Counted from the stretch's first letter, positions 16,257-25,200 are shown. The stretch: 51,837 nt of DNA from JBGTGT01 sp051439375 (GCA_051439375.1 JBFRWB010000199.1:1-51837), one strand, 5' to 3'. Notes: generated by a model not told the origin, from the sequence alone. Numbers and translations are program-made.

Positions 16257-19200
16257 ATGGCTACTTTACACGGCAGTTGGATCGTTCAATCTCAAGAAAG
16301 TTATTTATTTATTTGGGGAGAGAAATGGCGATCGCAAACTGAAGATATTTTAAAAGATTTGCCATCTGCACCTCATCCATTTTGTCTAAATCAGCAAGAA
16401 TTAAGTGAACAGTTACAAGGATATAAAATTGATAGTAAACAAGGAATTAAGGCTTCTACTAAAGTTAGGCTTCCTAGTAAAGCGGTTAAGCGTAAAACAC
16501 AAGTCATTCCTCTATTAGCTAATACCCTTTTACAAGAAGCGGTTGCTAAAAGTTCAATTATAGATTTTACTTGGGAAGTTCAAGGATTAAGGTTTAGTGC
16601 TTTAGATAGCTTACAAATTTTAGGACAACTTCCTCTAAATATCCTAGAAGAAAAGAGTACAATTGGACAAGATTTACGCTACTGGACTCATGTTTACCGT
16701 TGGGTGTTGGATTTAGTTACCAGAGGAAAGTTTTTACCTCATTTTAATCCTCAAAAACAAAAAAGTTATTGGTATCCTGTTTTAGATAGTACGGTTGACC
16801 AAACTCGATTAGCTCATTTTAATCAACACATACCGCCAGCTTGTTATGCTTATCAGTTAGATACTGAGGAGTCTCAGAGTCAGGATCAATTTAATGCTTC
16901 TCAACAAGTTTTATTTGATTTTTTGGCTGAAGGACTTAATGTTCAAGTTCGCACTTGGATAGACGAATTTGCGATTAGTTCAAAGACTACTTTAATTCAA
17001 CCTTGGTTAGCCTCTCTTTCCCATTTATCAGGGGAGTTACAATTAAAGCAGAAAACAGCTAAACGATTAGAAAATGCCCTTTATAATTGGACATTATCTT
17101 TACAAAATTATGTTGTTAGCCCCCAAAATAAGCAATTGGGTAATAATCAGTTTCGTTTAGGATTAGTTTTAGAACCACCTTCGTCAGAAGCGATTGAAAA
17201 AGGACAGTTAGACTGGATACTTAGTTATCATCTTCAAGCCTTAGATAATTCGGCGTTTCTCGTTAGTGCGGAGACAATTTTTAATCATCCTGAAACTGAT
17301 TTAATGATTAATCAGCGTACCCTTGAAAATGCTCAGGACTTGTTATTAAAAGGTCTAGGATTGGCTTCTCGTTTATATGCTCCAATTGCTGATAGTTTAG
17401 ACCAAAATATTCCCTATCATTGTATCCTTGATCCCATTAAAGTTTATGAGTTTTTACGTTCTTCTGCACAGCAATTACAAAATAATGGATTGGGGGTTAT
17501 TTTACCCCCTAGTTTAGCTTCGGGAACAACAGAAAAACGCTTAGGGGTTAAGCTACAAGCAGAAGTCAAATTGAAAAAAGGTGAACATCTTAGCTTAAAA
17601 AGTCTCTTGAAGTATGACTTAAAACTATCGATTGGAGAACAAGAACTTTCAGAAAAAGACTTTAACAAACTTCTCAAACAACAGTCTCCTTTAGTAGAAA
17701 TTAATGGAGAATGGACTGCCCTACAACCCAGTGATGTTAAAGCAGCCCAGTCTATTTTAGATCAATCCTATCAAGCCGAACAACTATCAGTCGAAGATGG
17801 GCTTCGTCTTAAGGTAGGGGAGATACAAACCTTAGCAAAATTACCCGTTGTTCAATTTGAAGCGTCTGGTGTTTTACAAGAATTATTAAATCATTTAACT
17901 AACAATGAAGGGATAGAAGCTATTGAGCAACCAGAAGGCTTTAATGGCACATTACGACCTTATCAAAGACGAGGGGTAGGTTGGTTAGCTTTTCTTGAAA
18001 AATGGGGGTTAGGTGCTTGTTTAGCAGATGATATGGGGTTAGGTAAAACCTTACAATTACTGGGCTTTTTACTACATCTAAAAGCGAACAATCAACTCAA
18101 TCATCCAACCTTAATTATTTGTCCGACTTCGGTGATTAATAATTGGCAACGGGAAGCGCAAAAATTTACGCCTGATCTATCTGTATTAATTCATCATGGA
18201 AGTAACAGAAACTCAGGTAAAACTTTTCTTAAAATTGCAGAGGAAAATGATATTATCATTACCAGTTATGCCTTAGTTTACCGAGATTTAAAAAGCTTAG
18301 AAGCTGTTTCTTGGCAAGGACTTGTCTTAGATGAAGCGCAAAATATCAAAAATGCTCAAGCAAAACAATCCCAAGCCGTTCGTCAAATTAATGCGGGTTT
18401 TCGGATTGCATTAACAGGAACTCCCGTGGAAAATCGTTTAACAGAATTATGGTCAATTTTAGACTTTCTCAATCCTAATTTTTTAGGGACAAAAACCTTC
18501 TTTCAAAAACGCTTTGCAACCCCCATTGAAAAATATGGTGATCAGACTTCATTATTACGTTTACGTTCCCTTGTTCGTCCCTTTATTTTGCGACGATTAA
18601 AAACAGATAAAATGATTATTCAGGACTTACCTGAGAAGCAAGAAATGACTGTTTTTTGTGGTTTATCTCAAGAACAAGCAAAACTCTATCAAATGCTTGT
18701 TGATCAATCGCTCGCAGCCATTAATGAGTCAGAAGGAATTCAACGACATGGTTTGATTTTAACGCTGTTAATGAAACTTAAGCAAATTTGTAACCATCCT
18801 GACCATTTCAATAAAGAAAAACTATTGACAAAAAACAATAATTCTGGTAAGTTATTGAGACTAGAAGCAATGTTAGAAGAGTTAATTGAAGAAGGTGATC
18901 GCGCACTAATCTTTACCCAATTTTCTGAGTGGGGAAACCTATTAAAACCCTATCTAGAGCAAAAATTCAAGCAAGATGTTTTCTTTCTCTATGGTGCAAC
19001 TCGTCGGGAACAAAGACAAGCCATGGTAGATCGTTTTCAAAATGATCCTGATGCACCACAATTATTCATTTTATCTCTTAAAGCAGGAGGAACAGGTTTA
19101 AATTTAACCCGTGCAAATCATGTTTTTCACATTGATCGTTGGTGGAATCCTGCGGTAGAAAATCAAGCAACTGATCGTGCCTTTCGCATTGGACAAAAAC

Positions 19201-19391
19201 AAAATGTACAAGTACATAAATTTGTATGTAGCGGGACATTAGAAGAAAAGATCAATGATATTATCGAAAGTAAACAACAGTTAGCTGAACAAACCGTTGA
19301 TGCAGGAGAAAATTGGTTAACTCAATTGGATACCCAACAGTTGCGAAATCTATTGTTATTAGATCGCGATCGCATTATGGATGGGGGTTAA
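16257..19391 (+). CDS. SNF2-family DEAD/DEAH-box helicase
   Basis: A 1044-residue Swi2/Snf2 ATPase. The N-terminal ~550 residues are the bacterial SNF2-associated region. The motor follows with Walker A in CLADDMGLGKTLQLLGF, Walker B in LVLDEAQNIKN, motif III in ALTGTPVENRL, and the second RecA lobe with ALIFTQFSEWG, LKAGGTGLNLTRANHV and DRAFRIGQKQNVQVHKF. It would translocate on duplex DNA to remodel protein-DNA or RNA polymerase complexes, as RapA-type relatives do. It is convergent with aat, 9 bases away. Confidence 0.93.
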   Translation: MATLHGSWIVQSQESYLFIWGEKWRSQTEDILKDLPSAPHPFCLNQQELSEQLQGYKIDSKQGIKASTKVRLPSKAVKRKTQVIPLLANTLLQEAVAKSSIIDFTWEVQGLRFSALDSLQILGQLPLNILEEKSTIGQDLRYWTHVYRWVLDLVTRGKFLPHFNPQKQKSYWYPVLDSTVDQTRLAHFNQHIPPACYAYQLDTEESQSQDQFNASQQVLFDFLAEGLNVQVRTWIDEFAISSKTTLIQPWLASLSHLSGELQLKQKTAKRLENALYNWTLSLQNYVVSPQNKQLGNNQFRLGLVLEPPSSEAIEKGQLDWILSYHLQALDNSAFLVSAETIFNHPETDLMINQRTLENAQDLLLKGLGLASRLYAPIADSLDQNIPYHCILDPIKVYEFLRSSAQQLQNNGLGVILPPSLASGTTEKRLGVKLQAEVKLKKGEHLSLKSLLKYDLKLSIGEQELSEKDFNKLLKQQSPLVEINGEWTALQPSDVKAAQSILDQSYQAEQLSVEDGLRLKVGEIQTLAKLPVVQFEASGVLQELLNHLTNNEGIEAIEQPEGFNGTLRPYQRRGVGWLAFLEKWGLGACLADDMGLGKTLQLLGFLLHLKANNQLNHPTLIICPTSVINNWQREAQKFTPDLSVLIHHGSNRNSGKTFLKIAEENDIIITSYALVYRDLKSLEAVSWQGLVLDEAQNIKNAQAKQSQAVRQINAGFRIALTGTPVENRLTELWSILDFLNPNFLGTKTFFQKRFATPIEKYGDQTSLLRLRSLVRPFILRRLKTDKMIIQDLPEKQEMTVFCGLSQEQAKLYQMLVDQSLAAINESEGIQRHGLILTLLMKLKQICNHPDHFNKEKLLTKNNNSGKLLRLEAMLEELIEEGDRALIFTQFSEWGNLLKPYLEQKFKQDVFFLYGATRREQRQAMVDRFQNDPDAPQLFILSLKAGGTGLNLTRANHVFHIDRWWNPAVENQATDRAFRIGQKQNVQVHKFVCSGTLEEKINDIIESKQQLAEQTVDAGENWLTQLDTQQLRNLLLLDRDRIMDGG

Positions 19392-19400
19392 TCAATAGAT

Positions 19401-19979
19401 TTAATGAAATTGACAAGAAACGGAGAGGGCTTTGTCTAGTAAAAACTGGTAAGATTGATTACTAATAATATAAGATCCAAACCGTTGTAAATGTTCATTT
19501 TGCAATTGAGCATCAAATAAAACAAAGCGGCGTTGACGTAAATGTTCGACTAATTTAACCATTGCTACTTTTGAACCTTCGGGAATATTAAAAAACATTG
19601 ATTCCCCAATAAATGCCCCTCGAATAACAATACCCAAAATTCCCCCAGCAAGGTTATCCCCTTGCCATGTTTCAAAACTGTACGCCCAACCTGCTGCATT
19701 TAATGCTAAATAAACATCCATTAAATCTGAGGAAATCCACGTTTCCTTACGATTCGCACAGCCTTCACATACCGCTTTAAAATCCCGATTAATCGCCACA
19801 GAAAAACGATTTTGATTAATAACTCGTCTTAAAGACTTGGGATAGCGAAAACGGTCATCAAGAGGAATAAGCGTCCGTTGCTGACTGGTGTACCATCCTA
19901 ACCGATTATCATCATCTGCCATTAAAAAATAGCCTTGGGCATAAGCCTGTATAATAGACCCAATTGATCCAATCTCCAT
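19401..19979 (-). CDS. aat: Leucyl/phenylalanyl-tRNA--protein transferase
   Basis: Aat attaches Leu or Phe to N-terminal Arg/Lys of proteins, marking them for ClpS/ClpAP. The 192-residue protein has the conserved AYAQGYFLMAD, WYTSQQRTLIPLDD and RYPKSLRRVI opening. NRDFKAVCEGCANRKETWIS, then GWAYSFETWQGDNLAGGILG, then GESMFFN follow, all standard family blocks. The length is in the range of bacterial Aat enzymes, which are variable at the N-terminus. The function in cyanobacteria is inferred from the family. Confidence 0.93.
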   Translation of the reverse strand: MEIGSIGSIIQAYAQGYFLMADDDNRLGWYTSQQRTLIPLDDRFRYPKSLRRVINQNRFSVAINRDFKAVCEGCANRKETWISSDLMDVYLALNAAGWAYSFETWQGDNLAGGILGIVIRGAFIGESMFFNIPEGSKVAMVKLVEHLRQRRFVLFDAQLQNEHLQRFGSYIISNQSYQFLLDKALSVSCQFH

Positions 19980-20038
19980 GTTTCTTGCCCATTTTTAAAC
20001 ATCCAGTTTCCCTAAGTTTATAAGATTTTAGTGTAATT

Positions 20039-20371
20039 ATGGCCATCGATCCGATTCCTCCCATTACTCTACCTCCTATGAAAAATCCTGATCTTGAAGG
20101 CGAGTGGTTACAAACTGCATTACATAAATGGTTAGATCAAGAGTTTATTCCTGAAGCCGTAAACGGCAAAATCTCCCGTCAAGCTGCCCAAATATTTGTC
20201 AGACAACGCTTAGAAGGGGAAAATGACCTAGGATCACTGGTTATTGCTATTGTAACTGAAATGCAAGCCTTCGATTTCCGTGAAAGCTTTTTTAGTGAAT
20301 TTGCCGTGGCGAATGCGGTGAGTGACTTAATCTTGGATAGTTTAGGAATTGATCGCTGTTGTGGCGAATAA
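20039..20371 (+). CDS. Conserved-type hypothetical protein (110 aa)
   Basis: A 110-residue soluble, acidic, helix-rich protein. After a Pro-rich start (IDPIPPITLPP) comes WLQTALHKWLDQEFIPEAVNGKISRQAAQIFVRQR, then a second helical segment that ends in LDSLGIDRCCGE with a terminal Cys-Cys pair. I do not recognise the family. The Cys pair could bind a metal or form a disulfide. It is convergent with the PepSY-type gene, only 6 bases apart. Confidence 0.7.
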   Translation: MAIDPIPPITLPPMKNPDLEGEWLQTALHKWLDQEFIPEAVNGKISRQAAQIFVRQRLEGENDLGSLVIAIVTEMQAFDFRESFFSEFAVANAVSDLILDSLGIDRCCGE

Positions 20372-20377
20372 ATTAAT

Positions 20378-20665
20378 TTATCCTTTGCTAAACATCCGTT
20401 TAAAGCTTTGAAACGCCATCACACCTCCCGTTACTAACATCCACAATACACCTAACCCATTGAGAAGGACATAAAAAGGTTCTAAGGTATGGCCTAAATA
20501 TTCCCCTTCGTGGATACTCATGAGAAAATGAACTTGATCACGAGACAATCCAAACCAATCCTTAGAAAGACGATAAGTAACGCCAGTAGAAACAGTAATG
20601 AGTAAGGGAAGCATTACAATCGGTGCTAAAGTACGATGCCATTCCCTAATTTGGTTGAGTTTCAT
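20378..20665 (-). CDS. PepSY-associated membrane-helix protein (95 aa)
   Basis: A short membrane protein with IREWHRTLAPIVMLPLLITVSTGVTYRL, the His-containing first helix typical of PepSY_TM proteins. IHEGEYLG and a second helix LNGLGVLWMLVTGGVMAF follow. Full PepSY_TM proteins have four helices and a periplasmic PepSY domain. This is a minimal two-helix form, which I recall being common in cyanobacteria. The paired His suggests haem or iron-reductase ancestry, but the role is unknown. Confidence 0.75.
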   Translation of the reverse strand: MKLNQIREWHRTLAPIVMLPLLITVSTGVTYRLSKDWFGLSRDQVHFLMSIHEGEYLGHTLEPFYVLLNGLGVLWMLVTGGVMAFQSFKRMFSKG

Positions 20666-20715
20666 GGTTGAATTAAAAAGCCTAGTCTGTTCATTAATAA
20701 ATAATAAAGGATATT

Positions 20716-21192
20716 ATGACAATTCCAGCGTGGTTAGTAATTGGTAGCGTAGCATTAGGAGTCGCCCTATTATGCAATCGATTAACATCAAGGGATCTTG
20801 CATGGTTTAATCGGTTAAGACGGCCAGACTGGTTAACCTTTGAAAGACTAATTCCCCCGATTTGGATCACTATTTTTATTTGTGGTACATGGTCAGCCTA
20901 TTTAGTATGGCAACAGCAACCTAATGTACCTCAAACATGGAGATTAATGGCGGGTTATCTACTGTTGGAAATAGCAATCATGGCTTATACACCTGTGATG
21001 TGTAAGTTGCGGAGTCTAAGAGTCGGAACAATCATTGGAGGAACTGGCTTTTTTATGGGCTTAATCTTAGCTATTTTCGTCTATCCTGTCTCTAAAGCAG
21101 CCCTAGGGTTATTATTACCGTTTTTGCTTTGGAGTCCTGTTGGCACTTATGTAACATGGGTGATGATAAGATTGAATCCCAGAGAAATGTAG
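20716..21192 (+). CDS. TspO/MBR-family-like membrane protein
   Basis: A 158-residue protein with five predicted membrane segments. The RRPDWLTFERLIPPIWITIFICGTWSAYLVW region matches the conserved TspO/MBR loop (K/RP.W.P...PW/WT). TspO proteins bind porphyrins and affect tetrapyrrole traffic and stress signalling. The conserved WAP-type signature is only partly kept, so it may be a divergent cyanobacterial TspO-like protein rather than a strict orthologue. A start ATG follows AAAGGA at good spacing. Confidence 0.72.
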   Translation: MTIPAWLVIGSVALGVALLCNRLTSRDLAWFNRLRRPDWLTFERLIPPIWITIFICGTWSAYLVWQQQPNVPQTWRLMAGYLLLEIAIMAYTPVMCKLRSLRVGTIIGGTGFFMGLILAIFVYPVSKAALGLLLPFLLWSPVGTYVTWVMIRLNPREM

Positions 21193-21289
21193 AAAGATAT
21201 AGGACTTAATTCCCTAAAGTGGCTTATCATGATGTAAACTAACTAACACCCTTTTCCTTTTTGGCACAAGGCGTTGTCACAAAGCTTAA

Positions 21290-21559
21290 ATGAGCAACGA
21301 AGTCTATCTCAATCATCCAACCTTTGGATTACTGTATCAAGTCTGTTTATTAGAAGAAAACCAAGAAATTTTTACGACCTTATACGCTCAACGGTTATTT
21401 TTCTTGGTTAAAACGGGAAGTGAGCATATTTCCTTCGACCCGATCAGTCGTTCTGACGCACGATTGTTAGTCGAGAAGCGACTCAGGGCATTACGAGGTA
21501 TGGGGTTAATGCAAGATTATCAAGACCTTAACCATATTTATCAGTGTACTTTTCAATAA
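21290..21559 (+). CDS. pipX: PII-interacting protein PipX
   Basis: PipX is an 89-residue Tudor-like coactivator. It binds NtcA when 2-oxoglutarate is high and is sequestered by PII (GlnB) when nitrogen is plentiful. The N-terminal block YLNHPTFGLLYQVC and the TLYAQRLFFLV segment are diagnostic. They are followed by DARLLVEKRLRALR and the C-terminal helices that contact PII. Length equals that of the characterised Synechococcus protein. In several cyanobacteria pipX is followed by pipY; here the next gene is a glycosyltransferase. Confidence 0.95.
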   Translation: MSNEVYLNHPTFGLLYQVCLLEENQEIFTTLYAQRLFFLVKTGSEHISFDPISRSDARLLVEKRLRALRGMGLMQDYQDLNHIYQCTFQ

Positions 21560-21600
21560 TTAATATACGTTCTGTATCGTGTGAGTGATCAGTCAAAAAG

Positions 21601-22746
21601 ATGAAGCCAACACCCCCTAATTTACTGATCCTTTCCTTAGCTTACCCACCAGCCACAGGTGGATGCGCCAGCTATGTTCAGGTATTGGGGAATGGTTTAG
21701 CAGAACAAAAATTTTTCAATCAGATTGTAGTATTAGTAGAAAAATATCCTAATTTTCCTTCCCATGAGTCTTTCTATCAAGGAAAATTGAAAATTATAAG
21801 ATTATTTCCTTTTCATTCAGAATTATCACGACGCAATTTTTGGAAATATCTCAAGTATTTTTATCAAAACTTACAGTTTTTGTGCTTACCCTTTTTAATT
21901 AAAAAATATAAGATCGATTTAATGATGGTTCATACCCATTATTACTATTCTCCTAGTTTACTTCCTTTCATTATTAGAGTCACGCAAAAGTTTTTATCGC
22001 TTAAACTAATTGCTGATGTCAGAGATCCTAAGTTACCCGATAATAAATTTTTCTTATTGCACCACTATGATAAGATTATCTGTTCAGCCCAAAATGTATT
22101 TAACTATTTAGCAACTGATTCTATTCTAAAACAAAAATTAACGATGATTCCCATTCCCCTAGAAATAAGTGTTCCTTCTGAGGTTGAAACAAATAATATC
22201 TTAGATGATTTTGATTTAACAGAAAAGTCTTATCTGTTTTCAGCAGGAGGAATCTTAGCAGAAAAAAATCTGGATTTCACCTTAGATGTTATACAATCCT
22301 TACAGAAAATGGGATGCAAGTTTCCGTTAGTTATTGCTGGAAAAAATAAAGACTGGAATCAAAAATGTTGTCTAGCAACTGAAGAAGGATGGTTAAAATA
22401 CATTGGGGTAATTTCCCATAAAGCAGTCCTACAATTAGCACAAAAGTCTGCTTTAGTAATCAACTTATCTACGATTGAAAGTCCTTCCCGTTACATCTTA
22501 GAAGCGATCGCCGTTGGTGCAAAAGTATTGTTTCCTTCTAATATTCCTGAATTTATCCAATCCGATCCTGATAAGGTCGTCCACTCAGATGATCCTGAAC
22601 AAGTCGCTCAACAAATTATCACTTTATTGCAGGATAAAAATGATAAAATAAGTTACAATTTAGAAAACCACTCTATTGAACAAATCATTCCTCTCTACAT
22701 CAAATGCTTTGCTTCATTATTAGCAAAAAAGGGAAATATATCTTAA
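21601..22746 (+). CDS. Family 4-type glycosyltransferase
   Basis: A 381-residue GT-B fold enzyme. The N-terminal lobe begins LLILSLAYPPATGGCASYVQ, the acceptor-side GG motif of GT4. The donor lobe has LFSAGGILAEKNLDFTLDVIQSL, IAGKNKDW and SPSRYILEAIAVGAKVLFPS, which corresponds to the E-x7-E donor-binding motif. It probably adds a hexose to an exopolysaccharide or lipid-linked glycan. It lies 41 bases after pipX on the same strand and could be read with it. Confidence 0.88.
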   Translation: MKPTPPNLLILSLAYPPATGGCASYVQVLGNGLAEQKFFNQIVVLVEKYPNFPSHESFYQGKLKIIRLFPFHSELSRRNFWKYLKYFYQNLQFLCLPFLIKKYKIDLMMVHTHYYYSPSLLPFIIRVTQKFLSLKLIADVRDPKLPDNKFFLLHHYDKIICSAQNVFNYLATDSILKQKLTMIPIPLEISVPSEVETNNILDDFDLTEKSYLFSAGGILAEKNLDFTLDVIQSLQKMGCKFPLVIAGKNKDWNQKCCLATEEGWLKYIGVISHKAVLQLAQKSALVINLSTIESPSRYILEAIAVGAKVLFPSNIPEFIQSDPDKVVHSDDPEQVAQQIITLLQDKNDKISYNLENHSIEQIIPLYIKCFASLLAKKGNIS

Positions 22747-22800
22747 TAGATGGTAATGAAGAGAAATATATCGCAATTGATTGTAATAAAGGAAATCACG
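22733..22800. repeat. Imperfect 30-bp tandem repeat
   Basis: GAAATATATC recurs at 22733 and 22763, followed each time by similar AT-rich sequence (TAAT/CAAT, GATGGTAATGAA / GATTGTAATAAA). A third partial start, GAAATCACG, is near 22792. The repeat begins inside the last codons of the GT4 gene and leads up to the promoter at 22832. Confidence 0.6.
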
Positions 22801-22831
22801 TCTATTTTGTCCATAAATCACAGTCAATTGC

Positions 22832-22860
22832 TTGATATTTGTTATAGTAGTAAGTATAAA
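22832..22860 (+). promoter_or_regulatory. Sigma-70-type promoter for the 244-aa orphan gene
   Basis: A -35 box TTGATA (22832-22837), a 17-base spacer and a -10 box TATAAA (22855-22860) stand 24 bases ahead of the ATG at 22885. This is the clearest consensus-like promoter I found by eye in the window. Confidence 0.6.
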
Positions 22861-22884
22861 TAGCCAGTGACGAGGAACGACATA

Positions 22885-23619
22885 ATGAGCATTAGCTTCT
22901 GTCCAGATTCTCATCCATCCTTTTGGAAATCTTTGATTCATCGGTTAAATCAGCCACTTCACATCAAATGTTTTGGGAAATCATTTGGTTTCCAAGAACA
23001 AAAGCCCGCTTATATTTCTCAACGATCATCAAAAAATGGAAAAGGAATGCTTTTCTTCGTATCTAGAGGACATTCCGCAAAATTAGCTACTTATAAGTTT
23101 ACTCATAAAGATGGAAAAGGGTCTATTGTAGTTGTCTTAAATCATTTAGGCAAGCTACGCAATGAAATAGATGATTCTATTTTAAAATATGTCGAGTCAG
23201 GAGAGCTACATAAAGCTGAATCTTTATGTAAACAGCGAAAAAATATGCACGTTAATCGATATACTCATCGGGTGCAAATCTTTCGAGTTAAAAAGCAAAA
23301 ACATTTAGCTTGGTTAGTTGATTTTGATTTCCATAAACATGATTCTTATGGAAGTGGAACAGCTGGTAAAGTCCTTAAAGCTTTTCTGATTACTTTACTT
23401 GATAAAATAATTAACAATTCCCAATATGGTCAATCGTATAAATATGGGGATGCGTTAGATAGAATGGTGAATCAAGACTTAATTGGTTTGATTAGAAAAG
23501 AAACAGCACCTTTCTATGGGAATTTTCCTAACCGACGAATTCATTGCATGATTAGCCCAGATCCAAGCCTATCTTCTGGTTATCACCCTAAAAGAAAATC
23601 TCATCGTCGTAACCATTAG
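22885..23619 (+). CDS. Orphan basic hypothetical protein (244 aa)
   Basis: The ATG at 22885 has GAGGAA about 8 bases upstream and a good promoter, so expression is likely. The open frame also extends to a GTG at 22867. The 244-residue product is basic, with a central block LAWLVDFDFHKHDSYGSGTAGKVLKAFLITLLDKII and a strongly basic tail (YHPKRKSHRRNH) suggesting nucleic-acid or membrane-phosphate binding. There are no signal peptide or membrane helices. I do not recognise any family. The isolated position after a tandem repeat hints at an accessory or lineage-specific gene. Confidence 0.7.
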   Translation: MSISFCPDSHPSFWKSLIHRLNQPLHIKCFGKSFGFQEQKPAYISQRSSKNGKGMLFFVSRGHSAKLATYKFTHKDGKGSIVVVLNHLGKLRNEIDDSILKYVESGELHKAESLCKQRKNMHVNRYTHRVQIFRVKKQKHLAWLVDFDFHKHDSYGSGTAGKVLKAFLITLLDKIINNSQYGQSYKYGDALDRMVNQDLIGLIRKETAPFYGNFPNRRIHCMISPDPSLSSGYHPKRKSHRRNH

Positions 23620-23620
23620 G

Positions 23621-23654
23621 TTTCTGATCAAACTTAACAGTTAAACATCAGAAA
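23621..23654 (+). terminator. Possible terminator of the orphan gene
   Basis: TTTCTGAT (23621-23628) and ATCAGAAA (23647-23654) form an 8-bp perfect stem with an 18-base loop right after the stop codon. The T-run is absent, so termination strength is doubtful. Confidence 0.35.
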
Positions 23655-23690
23655 AATTTAACAAATTCAACAGAGATAAAAGTCAATTGA

Positions 23691-24224
23691 TTAATCGAGT
23701 TTCTTAGGCTTGTGAGTTGATTCAGAAGACTTTCGAGGCTGAGTCCAAACCTGAAATGATTGAGGTGTTAATTTTTCTAGTTTAACTCCTGCAATATCTT
23801 GCCAAAAAGATTGATAATGATCATCTAGTAAATAGTCTGAAGAGGAGGAAGAACAATTGATCATAGCCGTTGCCAACCATTTTGCTACAGCAACAGCCGT
23901 TTCGTCATCATTGCTGATTTGAAAGCGAAATAATTGAGAGGTATATTGCCACGCATCAATTTTTTGATAAATGGCCAATAAATCATGGGTCGTTTCTGGC
24001 GAAAATTGCTCTGAGGGAAAAGAATTAGGACTTAGCGATCGTCCCATATTCCAGCCCTTTAATCTACTACAAATCAGCGAATGTCTGACAAAAGGAGTTG
24101 TGTTTAAGTTTCCCATCCAATAGACTAAAATTGGTGGTTCAGTCCTTTTCATTTTCTTGAATTTCCAGTCAGCTTCTGAAAGAGGAACAGTCAGTTTTAG
24201 TAAGGAGTTAATCCAGTTATTCAT
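23691..24224 (-). CDS. Hypothetical protein (177 aa)
   Basis: A 177-residue soluble protein of unknown family. Visible features are a Trp-rich N-terminal half (ILVYWMGNLNTTPFVRH), a helical middle (TTHDLLAIYQKIDAWQYTSQLFRF, AVAVAKWLATAMINC), a poly-Ser stretch and a basic tail (KSSESTHKPKKLD). No signal peptide or membrane helix. It converges with the orphan gene at 22885 and is separated from it by 71 bases. Confidence 0.65.
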   Translation of the reverse strand: MNNWINSLLKLTVPLSEADWKFKKMKRTEPPILVYWMGNLNTTPFVRHSLICSRLKGWNMGRSLSPNSFPSEQFSPETTHDLLAIYQKIDAWQYTSQLFRFQISNDDETAVAVAKWLATAMINCSSSSSDYLLDDHYQSFWQDIAGVKLEKLTPQSFQVWTQPRKSSESTHKPKKLD

Positions 24225-24567
24225 AAGATAATAGATAACGAATAATAGACATTTCCATAATAGTATATAGCAATAAGTTATGAATTGTGGGAAAAATATC
24301 TAAGTTTGTGTTACCTATTCTGCTGTGAATGTAATGTTATGTTAGTTTTTTCCTTAACCTTGTTAGGATTATGCAAATAATGGGTATTTTATCAAGGGGA
24401 AATCTTACACTGGTTCAGTGATTTGGATCACAGTTAATCTGGTTTTTCCTGCTTATCCTAAGTATCAACTAGATGATTTCACGGACTTTTAACCTTAATT
24501 TCATTAATATTGCTTAAATAGACTCCGTAATTTACGCTAAATACCGATATTCTCTGAGGCTAAATCG
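24225..24567. other. Intergenic region between divergent genes
   Basis: 343 AT-rich bases between the start of the minus-strand hypothetical gene and the start of the secreted-protein gene. I see one candidate cAMP-receptor-type operator (24417-24432) and no open frame worth calling. Confidence 0.5.
24417..24432. promoter_or_regulatory. Candidate CRP/SyCRP1-type operator
   Basis: AGTGATTTGGATCACA differs by one base from the palindrome TGTGA-N6-TCACA bound by CRP-family regulators, including cyanobacterial SyCRP1. It lies about 136 bases upstream of the ATG of the secreted-protein gene at 24568. Binding is untested. Confidence 0.4.
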
Positions 24568-25200
24568 ATGAAAAAGTTACTTCCCTTCCTAACTTCCTTG
24601 GGAATCTGCGCTGCTACTGCACTTCCCTCCTATTCTCTTTCTGTTGCCGAATCTTCAACCCCAACAACAGATTATTACACGACTCGTAATCTGATTACTT
24701 CATCGTGGACAGATGCTAACATTCAAGGATTTAAACAGCAAATTCGCCAAGAGGCTTGTTCATTTGGAGAAACTCGCACTTTATTAGAGAATGGCATTAC
24801 CCTACGTTATCGTTTTTGGACTCCCGATGGTCAACTCCTCAAAACATGGCTTTTAGCCTCCACCGCAGTAAACTGTAATTCTACGGAGAGTTTTCCCCTT
24901 CAGGTGATTAGTCCTTCTCAAGAAAACTCGCAAAATCCGTCTGAGACTCAACCTAAACAACCCATTCAACCCATCGGTCATCTACAATTAGGCATGATCG
25001 TGATTATTTTGGGGACGATTGTTACAGCGATCGCCAAATCTTCTCAATCTACTCCTACAACTCCAAGGAAACGCTTCACATCTAGTTCAAAAGTCAATAG
25101 CAATTTCAGCGTAACTAATACAATTAGTTGTTTTTCATCACCCTCTCCATCTTGTTATATTCATAACAAATCAAGAAAAAAAGTATCCATTCACAAATAA
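24568..25200 (+). CDS. Exported or membrane-anchored hypothetical protein (210 aa)
   Basis: The N-terminus has a signal peptide (KKLLPFLTSLGICAATALPSYS, cleavage likely near residue 22-25). A ~90-residue domain with two Cys (EACSFGETRTLLENG, STAVNCNS) follows, which may form a disulfide in the periplasm. Then come a Gln/Pro-rich linker, a membrane helix (LGMIVIILGTIVTAIA, about residues 145-160) and a Ser/Thr/Lys-rich basic tail. The domain resembles short Gly/Trp-containing cyanobacterial secreted proteins, but I cannot name it. Confidence 0.7.
   Translation: MKKLLPFLTSLGICAATALPSYSLSVAESSTPTTDYYTTRNLITSSWTDANIQGFKQQIRQEACSFGETRTLLENGITLRYRFWTPDGQLLKTWLLASTAVNCNSTESFPLQVISPSQENSQNPSETQPKQPIQPIGHLQLGMIVIILGTIVTAIAKSSQSTPTTPRKRFTSSSKVNSNFSVTNTISCFSSPSPSCYIHNKSRKKVSIHK

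Noticed and set aside
21201..21289. NtcA site (GTA-N8-TAC) upstream of pipX
   Set aside because: The best candidate, GTAAACTAACTAAC, lacks the TAC half, so I do not call it.
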